Below are positions 9,751 to 19,612 of a stretch of DNA of 53,462 bases, one piece after another. A program made the translations under genes and the position numbers. The stretch covers positions 1 through 53,462 of the forward strand of contig DTSI01000122.1 of NCBI GenBank assembly GCA_012965425.1, written 5' to 3'. Source of the stretch: Methylococcaceae bacterium. GTDB lineage: Bacteria > Pseudomonadota > Gammaproteobacteria > Methylococcales > Methylomonadaceae. The notes beneath the pieces were generated by a model. The model ran no database searches. It was not told where the DNA came from and saw only the letters and a program-made list of their open reading frames with translations. Every line of letters begins with the position of its first letter. Positions within the stretch are counted from its first letter, which is position 1.

Positions 9751-11919
9751 ATGGATGTTACTCATATAATAGAATCGTTAAATGATGCGCAGCGTCAGGC
9801 AGTGACCGCACCGTCTCAGTCAATCCTGGTGTTAGCCGGGGCTGGTAGTGGTAAAACGCGCGTTTTGGTGCACCGTATCGCTTGGATAATTAAGACACAA
9901 GACCTTTCGTCACAAAGTATTTTAGCGGTGACTTTTACCAATAAGGCGGCGACTGAAATGCGCGGCCGCATTGAGAAGTTATTAGATTACTCGGCTCAGG
10001 CCATGTGGGTGGGGACATTCCATGGTTTAGCGCATCGTTTACTCAGGCGTCATGCGCACGAGGCAGGTCTGCCAGAAGCTTTTCAAGTGATCGACTCAGA
10101 TGATCAGTTGCGGATGATTAAACGATTATTGAAGGCATTGGCGCTGGATGAGGCGCGGTGGCCTCCGCGGCAAGTACAAGGCTACATTAATGGGCACAAA
10201 GAAGAAGGGCGACGGGCACGACATATGCCTGAGACTGGAGATTTGTACCAGCGACAGATGTTGACCCTTTATCGTGAATATGAACAAACCTGTATGCGTT
10301 CGGGGCTGGTTGATTTTGCGGAATTATTACTTCGAGTACATGAATTATTACGTGATAATGAAAAATTATTGCAGTTCTATAAGCAACGGTTTTTACATGT
10401 GCATGTAGATGAATTTCAAGATACCAATACGATTCAATATGCTTGGTTACGTTTATTGACTGAGGGTAAAAATAATTTATTTGTCGTGGGTGATGATGAT
10501 CAATCTATTTATGGCTGGCGTGGCGCTAAGATAGAGAATATTTACAGTTTCCAGTCAGATTACCCGAATCATTTGGTGGTGCGTTTGGAGCAAAATTATC
10601 GTTCAACAGCTAATATTCTTAATGCGGCTAATGCTTTGATTGTTAATAATCAGGGCCGCATGGGTAAAGAGCTATGGACTGAGGACGGTGACGGAGAACC
10701 GATTTCGTTGTATGCAGCATTTAATGAGCAAGATGAAGCTTATTTTGTTGTTGAACGAATTAAGAAATGGGTGGAATTAGGAGGGTTACGGTCTGAAGCG
10801 GCTATTTTGTATCGCTCGAACGTTCAATCCAGACTATTTGAAGAACGTTTAATGTCGGGTGGTATTCCTTACCGAGTCTATGGTGGGTTACGGTTTTTTG
10901 AACGCGCTGAAATTAAGAATGCATTGGCTTATTTGCACTTAATAGCCCATGCAAATAATGACTCGGCATTTGAACGTGTTATTAATATTCCTAATCGTGG
11001 GATTGGGCCTAAAACGATTGAAGATCTTCGTAGCGTTGCGCGTGATGAGCGTATTTCACTATGGCAGGCGGTAAATAAATTAGTGCTGTCCGGTGTAATC
11101 ACAGCCAGAACAAAAAGGGTACTGAATAGCTTTATTGATGTCATTAATAACTTGATTGAGCAAGCGGAAGGCTTGGCGTTGCATGAAAAAGTACAACGGG
11201 CTGTAGAGCATACGGGCTTAATTGATTTTCATAAAAAAGAGAAAGGGGAAAAGGGCGAGGCACGGGTTGAGAACTTGCAAGAATTAGTGAATGCTGCGCG
11301 TCAATTTGATTATGAAGAAGACAATACCGAAGGCCTTAACGAGTTAGATTTGTTTTTGGCTCATGCTGCCTTAGAATCGGGCGAAATGCAGGGTGATCAA
11401 TACGATGACTGCGTTCAACTGATGACCTTACATTCAGCCAAGGGACTGGAGTTTAAATTAGTTTTTATTGTCGGTGTTGAAGAAGGTTTATTTCCGTCGC
11501 CCAGATCCATAGAAGACCCAAGTCGCCTAGAGGAAGAGCGGCGGCTTTGTTATGTAGGAATCACAAGAGCCATGCAAATTTTGTATTTGAGTTATGCCGA
11601 ATCTCGGCGGATCTACGGGCGTGATACCTATCCCAAATGTTCTCGGTTTATAAAAGAAATACCGAGTGATAAAATCCAGGAAATCCGAATGGGTGCAACG
11701 ATTAGCCGGCCGGTTTCAATGGCCAAATCAGGATTTTCACCCCGTCAGCAAAAGACGGCTTTTCAGTTAGGGCAGCGTGTCAGTCATGTGAAATTTGGTG
11801 AAGGCGTGGTATTGCAAGTTGAGGGAGAAGGTGCGCAGGAACGGGTTCAAGTCAATTTTACGGCGGTCGGCATGAAATGGTTAATGTTGGCTTACGCAAA
11901 ATTAGAAGCTATTGCTTAA
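9751..11919 (+). CDS. uvrD: DNA helicase II
   Basis: 3'-5' superfamily I helicase in nucleotide-excision and mismatch repair. All SF1A motifs are present: LNDAQRQAVTAP (Q motif), LAGAGSGKTRVLVHRIAW (Walker A), VDEFQDTN (Walker B), VGDDDQSIYGWRGA (motif III), LEQNYRST (motif IV) and LMTLHSAKGLEF (motif V). The 722 residues and the C-terminal VSHVKFGEGVV segment fit UvrD rather than Rep. It stands alone on the plus strand and converges with the metal efflux pair. Confidence 0.96.
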   Translation: MDVTHIIESLNDAQRQAVTAPSQSILVLAGAGSGKTRVLVHRIAWIIKTQDLSSQSILAVTFTNKAATEMRGRIEKLLDYSAQAMWVGTFHGLAHRLLRRHAHEAGLPEAFQVIDSDDQLRMIKRLLKALALDEARWPPRQVQGYINGHKEEGRRARHMPETGDLYQRQMLTLYREYEQTCMRSGLVDFAELLLRVHELLRDNEKLLQFYKQRFLHVHVDEFQDTNTIQYAWLRLLTEGKNNLFVVGDDDQSIYGWRGAKIENIYSFQSDYPNHLVVRLEQNYRSTANILNAANALIVNNQGRMGKELWTEDGDGEPISLYAAFNEQDEAYFVVERIKKWVELGGLRSEAAILYRSNVQSRLFEERLMSGGIPYRVYGGLRFFERAEIKNALAYLHLIAHANNDSAFERVINIPNRGIGPKTIEDLRSVARDERISLWQAVNKLVLSGVITARTKRVLNSFIDVINNLIEQAEGLALHEKVQRAVEHTGLIDFHKKEKGEKGEARVENLQELVNAARQFDYEEDNTEGLNELDLFLAHAALESGEMQGDQYDDCVQLMTLHSAKGLEFKLVFIVGVEEGLFPSPRSIEDPSRLEEERRLCYVGITRAMQILYLSYAESRRIYGRDTYPKCSRFIKEIPSDKIQEIRMGATISRPVSMAKSGFSPRQQKTAFQLGQRVSHVKFGEGVVLQVEGEGAQERVQVNFTAVGMKWLMLAYAKLEAIA

Positions 11920-11975
11920 GGTGATTTTCAGCTCATACTATTTGAGTCATTGATGAGTATGGTGTTGGTTTTGCG

Positions 11976-14900
11976 TTAGGGCTTTTCAGCGCGGTGATGT
12001 AATAACCGATAAAGCGCGGGTAATACGAGTAGCGTTAGTAAGGTTGAGGAAACGATGCCGCCAATGACGACAGTGGCTAAGGGACGCTGAACTTCAGAGC
12101 CAATACCTACATTGAGTGCCATGGGAATAAACCCTAAGGACGCGACTAAGGCCGTCGTTAATACAGGGCGTAGACGGGTTAATGCGCCTTTAATAATAGC
12201 AGCATCTAAACTTAGCCCGGCTTTTCTAAGATCGCTGATAAAGGCGACCATGACGAGGCCATTGAGCATGGCAATACCGGATAACGCAATAAAGCCAACC
12301 GCCGCTGAAATTGAAAAAGGAATATCTCGAAAAATAAGTGCTAAAACACCACCGGTTAATGCCAGAGGGACGCCTGAAAAAATAATTAGCGTATCTTTTA
12401 TAGAGTTGAGAGCTAATAATAATAAGCCAATGATGAGTGCGAGGGTGATCGGAACGACTAGTGATAGGCGCTGCGATGCAGACTCAAGTTTCTGAAAGGT
12501 ACCGCCGAATTCAATCCAATAACCGGCAGGTATTTCAACAGATTGGTCAACGGCTTTTTGCACGTCCGCAACAAAGTTCCCCAAGTCCCGGCCGCGAACA
12601 TTTGCGGTTACGACAACACGGCGTTTGCCGTTCGCTAATTTTAATTCAGCGAGTTCTCCTAAAGGAATATAGTCACCCTGAGCTCTATGGATAGGAAATT
12701 CTTTTAACGCACTAATATCTGTTCGCAGGTGTTCGGGTAGCCGAACTATAATGGGGGTGCGTCTATCGCCTTCATAAAATTGACCGGCAATGCGGCCGGC
12801 CAGAGCGATGGAAAGTTGTTCTTGTATCTCTTTAATACTAATGCCGAATTGTAACAACCTGTTTCGTTTGGGCTGTATGGTCATGACGGGTAAGCCCGTG
12901 GTTTGTTCAACGGCAATATCTACAATGCCATCAACAGGGCGGATTGATTTTTCAATTTCATTGCCTAAAAGAATAAGTTGATCAAAATCATCACCAAATA
13001 CTTTGATAGCAAGCTCTGCGCGTACACCGGCCAGTAACTCATTGAACCGCATTTGTATTGGTTGTAAAAATTCATAGCGATTTCCCGGTAAGGGCTCAAC
13101 GAGGGCTGCAAGTTCATTGATCAATTGCGCTTTTGATTTATCAGGGTTAGGCCAAAATTTCCTTGGTTTTAAAATAATGAAATTATCGGCAACGCTGACT
13201 GGAACCGCATCGGTGGCAATTTCAGCGGTTCCGATTTTTGCAAAAATACGCTCGACCTCGGGTAGGTTTTTTATTTTCTCTTCTAAAAGTTGTTGTAATT
13301 GAATGGCTTGTTTGAGCGAGGTTCCTGGGATTCGCAGCGCATGCATTGCAATATCCCCCTCATCTAAATTCGGGACAAATTCGCTACCGAGTTTAGTGGC
13401 GGTATAACTGCAAAGGAGTACGAGTATCGCCGCCACACTCACCACACTCCAGCGTTTATCAATAGTCGTGGTTAATAGCACTTGATAACTAGCATGGGCA
13501 TGCTTCATCAGCAGGTTTTCTTTTACAATAACTGGTTTTTTAAAAAGTAAAGCGATGCAGGCCGGCACCAATGTGATCGATAATAACATCGAACAGGCTA
13601 ATGCAATAACAACGGTTTTCGCCATGGGGTGAAACATTTTTCCTTCTATGCCAGAGAGGGCAAAGATAGGAATATAAACGGCGGTGATAATGAATACGCC
13701 AAATAGAGCGGGACGGATGACTTCTTTAGTTGCATCAAAAACGAGGGTTAAGCGCTCCTCTAATGTCAGTGTAGAGCTGTTCGTGCTCAGTTTACGGAGG
13801 CAGTTTTCGACAATAATAATCGTGCCATCAACAATTAGGCCAAAATCTAAGGCACCTAAGCTCATTAGATTAGCGCTGACTTTGGTATATACCATTCCTG
13901 TTACAGTCATTAACATGGTGATGGGAATGACTGCAGCGGTTAACAGTGCAGCTCTGACATTACCTAGAAATAGGAAGAGGATAACGATGACAAGCAGCGC
14001 ACCTTCGAGTAGGTTGGTTTGTAATGTTTTAAGTGTTTTGTTGACCAAAGTGGTTCGGTCATAGACGGCTGTCAGGGTGATTCCGGGAGGGAGGCTGGTC
14101 TTTATTTGTTCAAGTTTCTTGGCCACTGCATCAGCAACGATGCGGCTGTTTTCACCAATGAGCATAAAGACTGTACTCATGACGACTTCTCGGCCATTTT
14201 GAGTGGCGGCGCCGGTCCGGAGTTCAAGACCTTCGCCGATGTCGGCGACCTGTTTGAGTTGCACCGGACGACCGTTAGTTCCGGTAACCAGAATCTCGCC
14301 GAGCGTTTGCGTGCTATTGATCTGACCGGGTACTCGTAACAATAATTGCGAGCCATTGTGTTCGATAAAGCCAACGCCTTGGTTGTCGTTATTGGCTGCA
14401 ATCGCAGTAATTAAATCGTTCTGGGTAAGGCCATAGGCTAATAAATTATCGGGTTCAATGGTTACCAATATTTCACGTTTAAAACCGCCGATAGGGTTGA
14501 CTTCAATGACGCCGGGGACATGGAGTAGTTGGGGGCGGATAATCCAGTCATGGACCGAGCGAAGATCAGTGGGTGAAATAATAGAACCATCGGCATTGAC
14601 GGCGTTTGGTGCGGCATCAACGGTAAACATGAATATTTCACCTAGCCCGGTGGCAATAGGGCCTAATAACGGTTCAAGGGCAGAAGGGAGGTCGCTCTTT
14701 GCAGCAATAAGCCGTTCATTGACCAGTTGTCGGGCAAAATAGATGTCAGTATCGTCGTTAAAAATGATGGTGATTTGCGATAAGCCGTAACGGGATAATG
14801 ACCGGGTATGGCTAAGATGAGGTAAGCCTGCCATTGCGGTTTCGATAGGGTAACTCACGCGTTGCTCCACCTCGAGTGGAGTGTACCCGGGGGCTTCGGT

Positions 14901-15050
14901 ATTAATCACGACTTGAATGTTGGTAATATCTGGGACGGCATCGATGAGTAATCGAGTGGAATTCCACAGCCCGAGTGCGATTAAAGCAACCACACTGATA
15001 ATGATGAGCGTACTGCGTTGAATGGCTAGGCGAATAATAGAGTCAAGCAT
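11976..15050 (-). CDS. czcA: CzcA-type heavy-metal RND efflux pump
   Basis: Inner-membrane proton-driven exporter of the HME-RND family (1024 residues). It has the RND layout of an N-terminal helix, a large periplasmic domain, a helix bundle, and repetition of both. The TM4 motif DFGLIVDGTIIIVENCLRKL is of the CzcA class (Zn/Co/Cd type) rather than the CusA class; metal choice remains an inference. The adaptor gene precedes it with 9 bp between them. No outer-membrane factor gene is adjacent, so the pump must borrow one encoded elsewhere. Confidence 0.92.
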   Translation of the reverse strand: MLDSIIRLAIQRSTLIIISVVALIALGLWNSTRLLIDAVPDITNIQVVINTEAPGYTPLEVEQRVSYPIETAMAGLPHLSHTRSLSRYGLSQITIIFNDDTDIYFARQLVNERLIAAKSDLPSALEPLLGPIATGLGEIFMFTVDAAPNAVNADGSIISPTDLRSVHDWIIRPQLLHVPGVIEVNPIGGFKREILVTIEPDNLLAYGLTQNDLITAIAANNDNQGVGFIEHNGSQLLLRVPGQINSTQTLGEILVTGTNGRPVQLKQVADIGEGLELRTGAATQNGREVVMSTVFMLIGENSRIVADAVAKKLEQIKTSLPPGITLTAVYDRTTLVNKTLKTLQTNLLEGALLVIVILFLFLGNVRAALLTAAVIPITMLMTVTGMVYTKVSANLMSLGALDFGLIVDGTIIIVENCLRKLSTNSSTLTLEERLTLVFDATKEVIRPALFGVFIITAVYIPIFALSGIEGKMFHPMAKTVVIALACSMLLSITLVPACIALLFKKPVIVKENLLMKHAHASYQVLLTTTIDKRWSVVSVAAILVLLCSYTATKLGSEFVPNLDEGDIAMHALRIPGTSLKQAIQLQQLLEEKIKNLPEVERIFAKIGTAEIATDAVPVSVADNFIILKPRKFWPNPDKSKAQLINELAALVEPLPGNRYEFLQPIQMRFNELLAGVRAELAIKVFGDDFDQLILLGNEIEKSIRPVDGIVDIAVEQTTGLPVMTIQPKRNRLLQFGISIKEIQEQLSIALAGRIAGQFYEGDRRTPIIVRLPEHLRTDISALKEFPIHRAQGDYIPLGELAELKLANGKRRVVVTANVRGRDLGNFVADVQKAVDQSVEIPAGYWIEFGGTFQKLESASQRLSLVVPITLALIIGLLLLALNSIKDTLIIFSGVPLALTGGVLALIFRDIPFSISAAVGFIALSGIAMLNGLVMVAFISDLRKAGLSLDAAIIKGALTRLRPVLTTALVASLGFIPMALNVGIGSEVQRPLATVVIGGIVSSTLLTLLVLPALYRLLHHRAEKP

Positions 15051-15059
15051 GCTTGCTAA

Positions 15060-16295
15060 TCAGTGATCGTGTGAGGCGCCTGATTTTTCGATATCGGCTT
15101 TAATGATGTAACTGTTCTTGGAAACGTATTCAGCGTTTGGTTTAAGGCCGCTGAGAACCTCGGCCCAGTCGTGTGTGATCAGACCTAATTGAAGCATACG
15201 GACTTCATAGGTTTCACCAATTTTTACAAATACGACAGTCAGGTCTCTAAATGACTGTAACCCTGAACGCTTAACCGCTAGTGGGGCTTTGTGCTCGGCT
15301 ATTTCAATTGCACCGCGAATAAAGCGCCCGGCGATGAGTTGGTTGTTATTATTGTTATGTTGGGTGCGCACAATGACTGATTGATTGGCCTGCGTAACGG
15401 TATCAATTTGGGTAATAACACCGGTGATCGGTTGGTTACTGCCATGAAGGAACAAGGAAACCTTGTTACCTAAAGCGATTTTATGCTGGTTTTCTGGGAA
15501 GATAGCGAGTTCGCTGATTAAAATTGAATCATCAATAAGTGTGAATAAAATGCGGTTATTGGTTTGTTCTCCGGAATTGGCGTTACGGTGGTGAATAACG
15601 CCGTTAATGGGGGCGCGTATTTTAAAAAGTTCAAGGCCTAAGTTTCTTTTAATAGTGAGTAGTAATTGTCCTTTTTTGACCTGCTGACCTAATGAGACTT
15701 TAACGCTTTTTATCGTACCTTCGAAACGTGATCTTATTTCGCGGAAATTTTCAGGGTGTGTCGTTAATTTACCATAAGCTGAAATGGTTTTTTTGAGTAT
15801 TCTAGGTTGTGCAATAGCCGTTTCAATAGCTAATGTTTTGGCCAGATCAGCGTGAATTTTGGTGCGACCTTCGAAACTATCATATTGCCAACGGTGGCTT
15901 ATGTCGCGATAGTGGGCAACGACTAAAATAACAAAGGAATGCGGTTCATAAATAAGACTATCGCCGCGAAGAAAATCTTTCTGTGGCGTGAAATTAATTT
16001 CATTTTGAGTGCCATCAAGACGGGTCAGGGTGATATTCAATGATACATCATGAAGATTAACGGAGTGGCCTTTATCGGTCACCCAAACGCGAAACTCGGG
16101 CGGAATGCCGCGTTCGTAGATGGCAAGCTCGATGGCAAAATCATTGTCAGTTAATAGCCTGCCCTGGTGAGGACCTTTTTGTGGTGTTTTTTTGGGGGCT
16201 TGATCGACAGGGGTTTTATCAGCAAATAGGGGGGTGACAGTTAGTAACAGAAAGAGCGTAAAAATAGAACTAAAGGCTGGCAGTAATATTTTCAT
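15060..16295 (-). CDS. czcB: CzcB-type RND periplasmic adaptor
   Basis: Membrane-fusion protein linking the RND pump to an outer-membrane channel. Residues 1-25 are a signal peptide. The N-terminal third resembles the extra domain seen in CzcB-like adaptors. The lipoyl/barrel-sandwich halves are visible at VKVSLGQQVKKGQLLLTI and FKIRAPINGVIHHRNANSGE, followed by a beta-barrel region. The C-terminus carries a small His motif (ASHDH) that could bind metal. It forms an operon with czcA. Confidence 0.9.
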   Translation of the reverse strand: MKILLPAFSSIFTLFLLLTVTPLFADKTPVDQAPKKTPQKGPHQGRLLTDNDFAIELAIYERGIPPEFRVWVTDKGHSVNLHDVSLNITLTRLDGTQNEINFTPQKDFLRGDSLIYEPHSFVILVVAHYRDISHRWQYDSFEGRTKIHADLAKTLAIETAIAQPRILKKTISAYGKLTTHPENFREIRSRFEGTIKSVKVSLGQQVKKGQLLLTIKRNLGLELFKIRAPINGVIHHRNANSGEQTNNRILFTLIDDSILISELAIFPENQHKIALGNKVSLFLHGSNQPITGVITQIDTVTQANQSVIVRTQHNNNNNQLIAGRFIRGAIEIAEHKAPLAVKRSGLQSFRDLTVVFVKIGETYEVRMLQLGLITHDWAEVLSGLKPNAEYVSKNSYIIKADIEKSGASHDH

Positions 16296-16344
16296 GGGTT
16301 AGTTTATTTTACTCGTCAGTGACTCGTGGAAAAAGATTAAGCAA

Positions 16345-16381
16345 CGCCAGTGCTTAGTCTGGTTAAAAGAAAGCACTGGCG
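16345..16381. terminator. Perfect 11-bp inverted repeat between lipoprotein gene and czcB
   Basis: CGCCAGTGCTT at 16345-16355 pairs perfectly with AAGCACTGGCG at 16371-16381, with a 15-nt loop. It lies downstream of the minus-strand lipoprotein gene and upstream of czcB. There is no immediate U-tract, so it may be a weak terminator, an RNA stability element or an operator for the metal efflux genes. Confidence 0.5.
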
Positions 16382-16396
16382 GGGAGGGTTAATTTT

Positions 16397-16786
16397 TTAC
16401 AGGCGGACAAAGCAACGGTTGTTAGCGAATTTTTTAGCGTCTTTAAGTTTTTTACGCAGTTGCTTGGCGCGGGGTGGGTCTCTGAAAATACTGCCATTTT
16501 CGCCCGGAGTCCGGCGCATGAATGTAAAAGTTAACGCCTGATCATATTCATCGTGCGTCATTTGACTGGCTATTTTGTCGATACTGCAAATGCAGGGGTA
16601 TAGGGTTTCATAGCGCAGTCCGCCTTCTTTTTCTATACATTGTAGTACAAATTCGACACGAGTTTGAGTCGGGTAATCGTTAATGACTTTGGGTTTCGAG
16701 TGGGGTGGACGGTTACCCGTTAGGATGCATCCGTTTAATAATAAAAAAACGAAAAAGAAGCATGACTTAATAAATGATGTTTTCAT
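16397..16786 (-). CDS. Small lipoprotein of unknown function
   Basis: The 129-residue protein has a lipobox at residues 17-20 (LNGC), so it should be lipid-anchored. The mature part has a segment VEFVLQCIEKEGGLRYETLYPCICSI split by three cysteines, then IASQMTHDEYDQALTF and RTPGENGSIFRDPPRA. I recall similar short cysteine-containing proteins near quinoprotein or c-type cytochrome genes, but none is present here and I assign no function. The next gene upstream on the same strand is the DUF302 lipoprotein. Confidence 0.7.
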   Translation of the reverse strand: MKTSFIKSCFFFVFLLLNGCILTGNRPPHSKPKVINDYPTQTRVEFVLQCIEKEGGLRYETLYPCICSIDKIASQMTHDEYDQALTFTFMRRTPGENGSIFRDPPRAKQLRKKLKDAKKFANNRCFVRL

Positions 16787-16810
16787 GGGGGGGGGTCCTA
16801 AGGTGGTTTG

Positions 16811-17263
16811 TTATTCGGCGGCAAAGTTAATGATTTCCCTCACTTTGTTGTTCATCGTGGCTGAAAATTGATTTAACGCTGAATTATTCGTATTCGTTGG
16901 TAAAAGACGAGATTTTATAACAACTTTGCCTGCATAGGTATAGGTTACGACATTACAGGGCATATGGCGAATAGTATGGGGAGAAAGTTCCAGTAATTTC
17001 TTCGCATGCGTTAAATTACAGTACTGTACGGTATCGTATTCGGGAAAAGGGATATTTTCGCGTTGGCGGATGACTTTGCCGACACGGCTGTGTCCGGTAA
17101 TCCTGAAGTTTTGCTCCGTAATGGCAATTTCGAGTTCGGCGAGAACATCGTCATAGGGCTTAGTTGTTTCTACTTGATAGTAGTGTACTGTTTCATTGGT
17201 TGGCAGTAAACCACAGGCCTGTTGAAAGAGTATCAGTGCGAGTATTATTAGAAACCTGAACAT
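16811..17263 (-). CDS. DUF302-like lipoprotein
   Basis: The 150-residue protein starts with a signal peptide ending in a lipobox (QQAC at residues 14-17). The body resembles DUF302: YYQVETTKPYDDVLAELEIA, EQNFRITGHSRVG and the Y/C-containing segment YCNLTHAKKLLELSP. DUF302 proteins are small alpha/beta proteins of unknown role. It is the first gene of a two-gene minus-strand unit with the small lipoprotein and is divergent from mobA. Similarity was judged by eye. Confidence 0.7.
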   Translation of the reverse strand: MFRFLIILALILFQQACGLLPTNETVHYYQVETTKPYDDVLAELEIAITEQNFRITGHSRVGKVIRQRENIPFPEYDTVQYCNLTHAKKLLELSPHTIRHMPCNVVTYTYAGKVVIKSRLLPTNTNNSALNQFSATMNNKVREIINFAAE

Positions 17264-17316
17264 CTTTGAATTTACATGGAATAGAATAAGGTAATTTGAA
17301 ATTGAAGCTTAGCATT

Positions 17317-17907
17317 ATGACTGATCAAACAAAAGTCACAGGGGCAATATTAGCCGGTGGGTTAGCCCGCCGAATGGGTTTAGACCAAGATAAGGGCCTT
17401 ATTATGTTTCGAGGCCAACCGATGGTGACTTATGCTTTGACGGCAATGAAAGGGGTTGCTGATTGTGTGGTCATTAATGCCAATCGAAACCTTGATCGGT
17501 ACCAACGTTTTGGTGTGCCGGTTATTCGCGATGAGACATCAACCTTTGATGGGCCTTTAGCAGGGGTTTTGTCAGTTATGAATGCATGCGATACGGAAGT
17601 GTTAATAGTGATGCCTTGTGATAGCCCTTTAATTCAAAGCAGACATTTAGAGAAATTAAGGCAAGCGTTGATTGGGTCTAACTATGATGTAGCGGTGGCA
17701 CATGATGGTGAGCGAATGCATCCGGTTTTTTTAGCGTTAAAGACACAACTGGCCGGTAGTCTTCAGTTGTTTTTGTCTGCAGGGCAACGGAAGATTGATC
17801 TTTGGTTACGCCAGCATGCTTTGGTGGAAGTGGATTTTAGTGGAGAACCTGAGGTCTTTTGTAATATTAATACCGTGGATGAGTTAACTCATCTTGAGGA
17901 TGTTTAA
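17317..17907 (+). CDS. mobA: Molybdenum cofactor guanylyltransferase
   Basis: Adds GMP to molybdopterin to form the MGD cofactor used by formate dehydrogenases and related enzymes. The nucleotidyltransferase signature GAILAGGLARRMGLDQDKG is at the N-terminus, with VMPCDSPLI for metal binding and HPVFLALK further on. The ATG at 17317 (MTDQTKV, 196 residues) is preferred to 17296. Its TAA shares bases with the start of fdhD (ATGGC at 17907), giving tight coupling; both serve formate dehydrogenase maturation. Confidence 0.93.
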   Translation: MTDQTKVTGAILAGGLARRMGLDQDKGLIMFRGQPMVTYALTAMKGVADCVVINANRNLDRYQRFGVPVIRDETSTFDGPLAGVLSVMNACDTEVLIVMPCDSPLIQSRHLEKLRQALIGSNYDVAVAHDGERMHPVFLALKTQLAGSLQLFLSAGQRKIDLWLRQHALVEVDFSGEPEVFCNINTVDELTHLEDV

Positions 17908-18770
17908 TGGCAGAGCAACCGTTTAAACCAGAAATGACAGCAGCAGGGCTGAGCCATTCGGAGCGAGTATCGTGTCTCGATGAACGGGGGCAAGCACAAG
18001 AAATTTATCTGGTGGGTGAGCGTGCGTTAACTATTTATGTGGATAGACAGGAGATTGTGACCTTGATGACGATAGGCTCACACCCTGAATTATTAACGTT
18101 GGGTTATTTAAAAAATCAGGGTTTTTTTGATCATTTAACTGAGCTTAGAGCGATTCAGGTGGATTGGGAAACGGAAGCGGTAGCGGTTGTTAGCGCACAG
18201 TCAGAAAGTGATTTTTCAGAGCAAATGAAGCAGCGAACGGTAACCACTGGCTGTGGGCAAGGAACTGTGTTTGGTCGTTTGATGGAGAAATTACAGAAAA
18301 TCAAGGTGCCAGATCTTGAGGTGAAGCAGTCGACACTGTATGCAATGTTAGCTGCAGTGTATGCTTACAATGAGGTTTATAAGCAGTCGGGCGCTGTGCA
18401 TGGCTGTGCGTTATGTGAAGGGAGTCGAATTGAATTATTTGTAGAGGATGTGGGGCGTCATAATGCGGTTGATGTCATTGCCGGCTATATGTGGCTGAAT
18501 AATATTTCTGGCGACAATAAAATCTTCTACACGACCGGGCGATTAACCTCTGAAATGGTGATTAAGGTGACTCAAATGGGGATTCCCGTTTTGTTATCTC
18601 GCTCGGGAGCGACTCAGATGGGCTTGGCGATGGCTCAACAAGCTGGGGTCACGTTAATTTCTAGAGCAAAAGGGCAGCGTTTATTGGTCTTGAACGGTGG
18701 GGATAAAGTCATTTTTGATGCGATACCTGAACGGCGTCGAAAAAATGACCGTAGTGGTGTATTAAGATAA
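17907..18770 (+). CDS. fdhD: Formate dehydrogenase sulfurtransferase FdhD
   Basis: Passes sulfur from IscS to the molybdenum cofactor of formate dehydrogenase. Conserved segments seen are TTGCGQGT, GAVHGCALC, EDVGRHNAVD, YTTGRLTSEMV and LLSRSGATQMG. E. coli has a CxxC pair at the first position; here only one cysteine remains (TTGCGQG), a variant known in the family. It overlaps mobA. No formate dehydrogenase structural gene lies in the window, so its target is elsewhere. Confidence 0.92.
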   Translation: MAEQPFKPEMTAAGLSHSERVSCLDERGQAQEIYLVGERALTIYVDRQEIVTLMTIGSHPELLTLGYLKNQGFFDHLTELRAIQVDWETEAVAVVSAQSESDFSEQMKQRTVTTGCGQGTVFGRLMEKLQKIKVPDLEVKQSTLYAMLAAVYAYNEVYKQSGAVHGCALCEGSRIELFVEDVGRHNAVDVIAGYMWLNNISGDNKIFYTTGRLTSEMVIKVTQMGIPVLLSRSGATQMGLAMAQQAGVTLISRAKGQRLLVLNGGDKVIFDAIPERRRKNDRSGVLR

Positions 18771-18786
18771 GTTGAGCTTATAAATT

Positions 18787-19507
18787 TTATGAGTTTCTCA
18801 GTGCGGCCATCCGTTTTGCTAACGGTGGATAGCTCTGGAATAATGGGCTTACGTGTCGACCCTTGATGCCGAAGGCGGCTAGTTCATTCGGCATTGTTTT
18901 GGGTTCACTGGTTTTTTGTAGGGTTTTTTAGGGCATTAATCATTTTTTGCTGGCCTGCTAATTGAGTACCGCGCCGGCATCGGCTTTACATTCACGGTGA
19001 CGAGAAAACTACATAACGATAATTGTGGCTAGAATAGATAAGGCTATTTGGGCTATAAGTTGAGTTACATAGTAAGCAGGACCCAAGCCGCGTTCCGTTT
19101 TAAATACGATACGGTCGACCAAGTGACCGATGATCGAAGCAAAGAAGAAAACAAAAGTATTCACAATGCCCTGTAATAACGTCATGGTAACTATATCGCC
19201 ATTGGCAATATGACTGATTTCATGACCAAGCACAGCTTCGGTTTCATCGTTATTGAGTGTGGTTAATAAACCCGTGCTAACAGCGACCAAGGCATTGTTT
19301 TTACTTATGTCGGTAGCAAAAGCATTAACATCGTCGCTGTTGAAAATAGCAATTTCAGGATTGCTGATACCGACTTGTTGAGCTTGTTTGCTAATTGTTT
19401 GGTGTCGCCATTTTCAGTCGCGTTGTTGGGCGTTGTAATGATTTGCAGTCCCATTGTTTTTTAGCCAGTGATTTGGACAATATAAGGGAAATGACAGAAT
19501 CGTTCAT
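18787..19507 (-). pseudogene. htpX: Decayed htpX membrane protease gene
   Basis: HtpX is an inner-membrane zinc protease for misfolded membrane proteins. The best-preserved part (19290-19009) holds VAVSTGLL, the zinc motif HEISH and NGDIVTMTLLQGIVNTFV. Pieces upstream lie in other frames: MNDSVISLILSKSLAKK, then MGLQIITTPNNATENG, then QQVGISNPEIAIFN. A stop follows TIIVM at 19009. After it, HtpX-like C-terminal pieces continue with further stops (FSRHRECKADAG, then PPLAKRMAALRNS). The N-terminal membrane segment is missing. At least two frameshifts and several stops make this a clear pseudogene. Confidence 0.9.
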
Positions 19508-19600
19508 GCTGATAATGAGTAGTGAGGGGTAGTGGATATTAATACCTTGTTGATCGCACTCGGAAAATCAAGATTATTAACAGGGGGAATAACGTTAGGT

Positions 19601-19612
19601 TAAGGAGGTGAT
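19601..19612 (+). promoter_or_regulatory. Full-length Shine-Dalgarno sequence of nudF
   Basis: TAAGGAGGTGAT is the exact complement of the 3' end of bacterial 16S rRNA. It runs directly into the ATG at 19613, which is closer than usual if the whole match is used. Confidence 0.8.
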
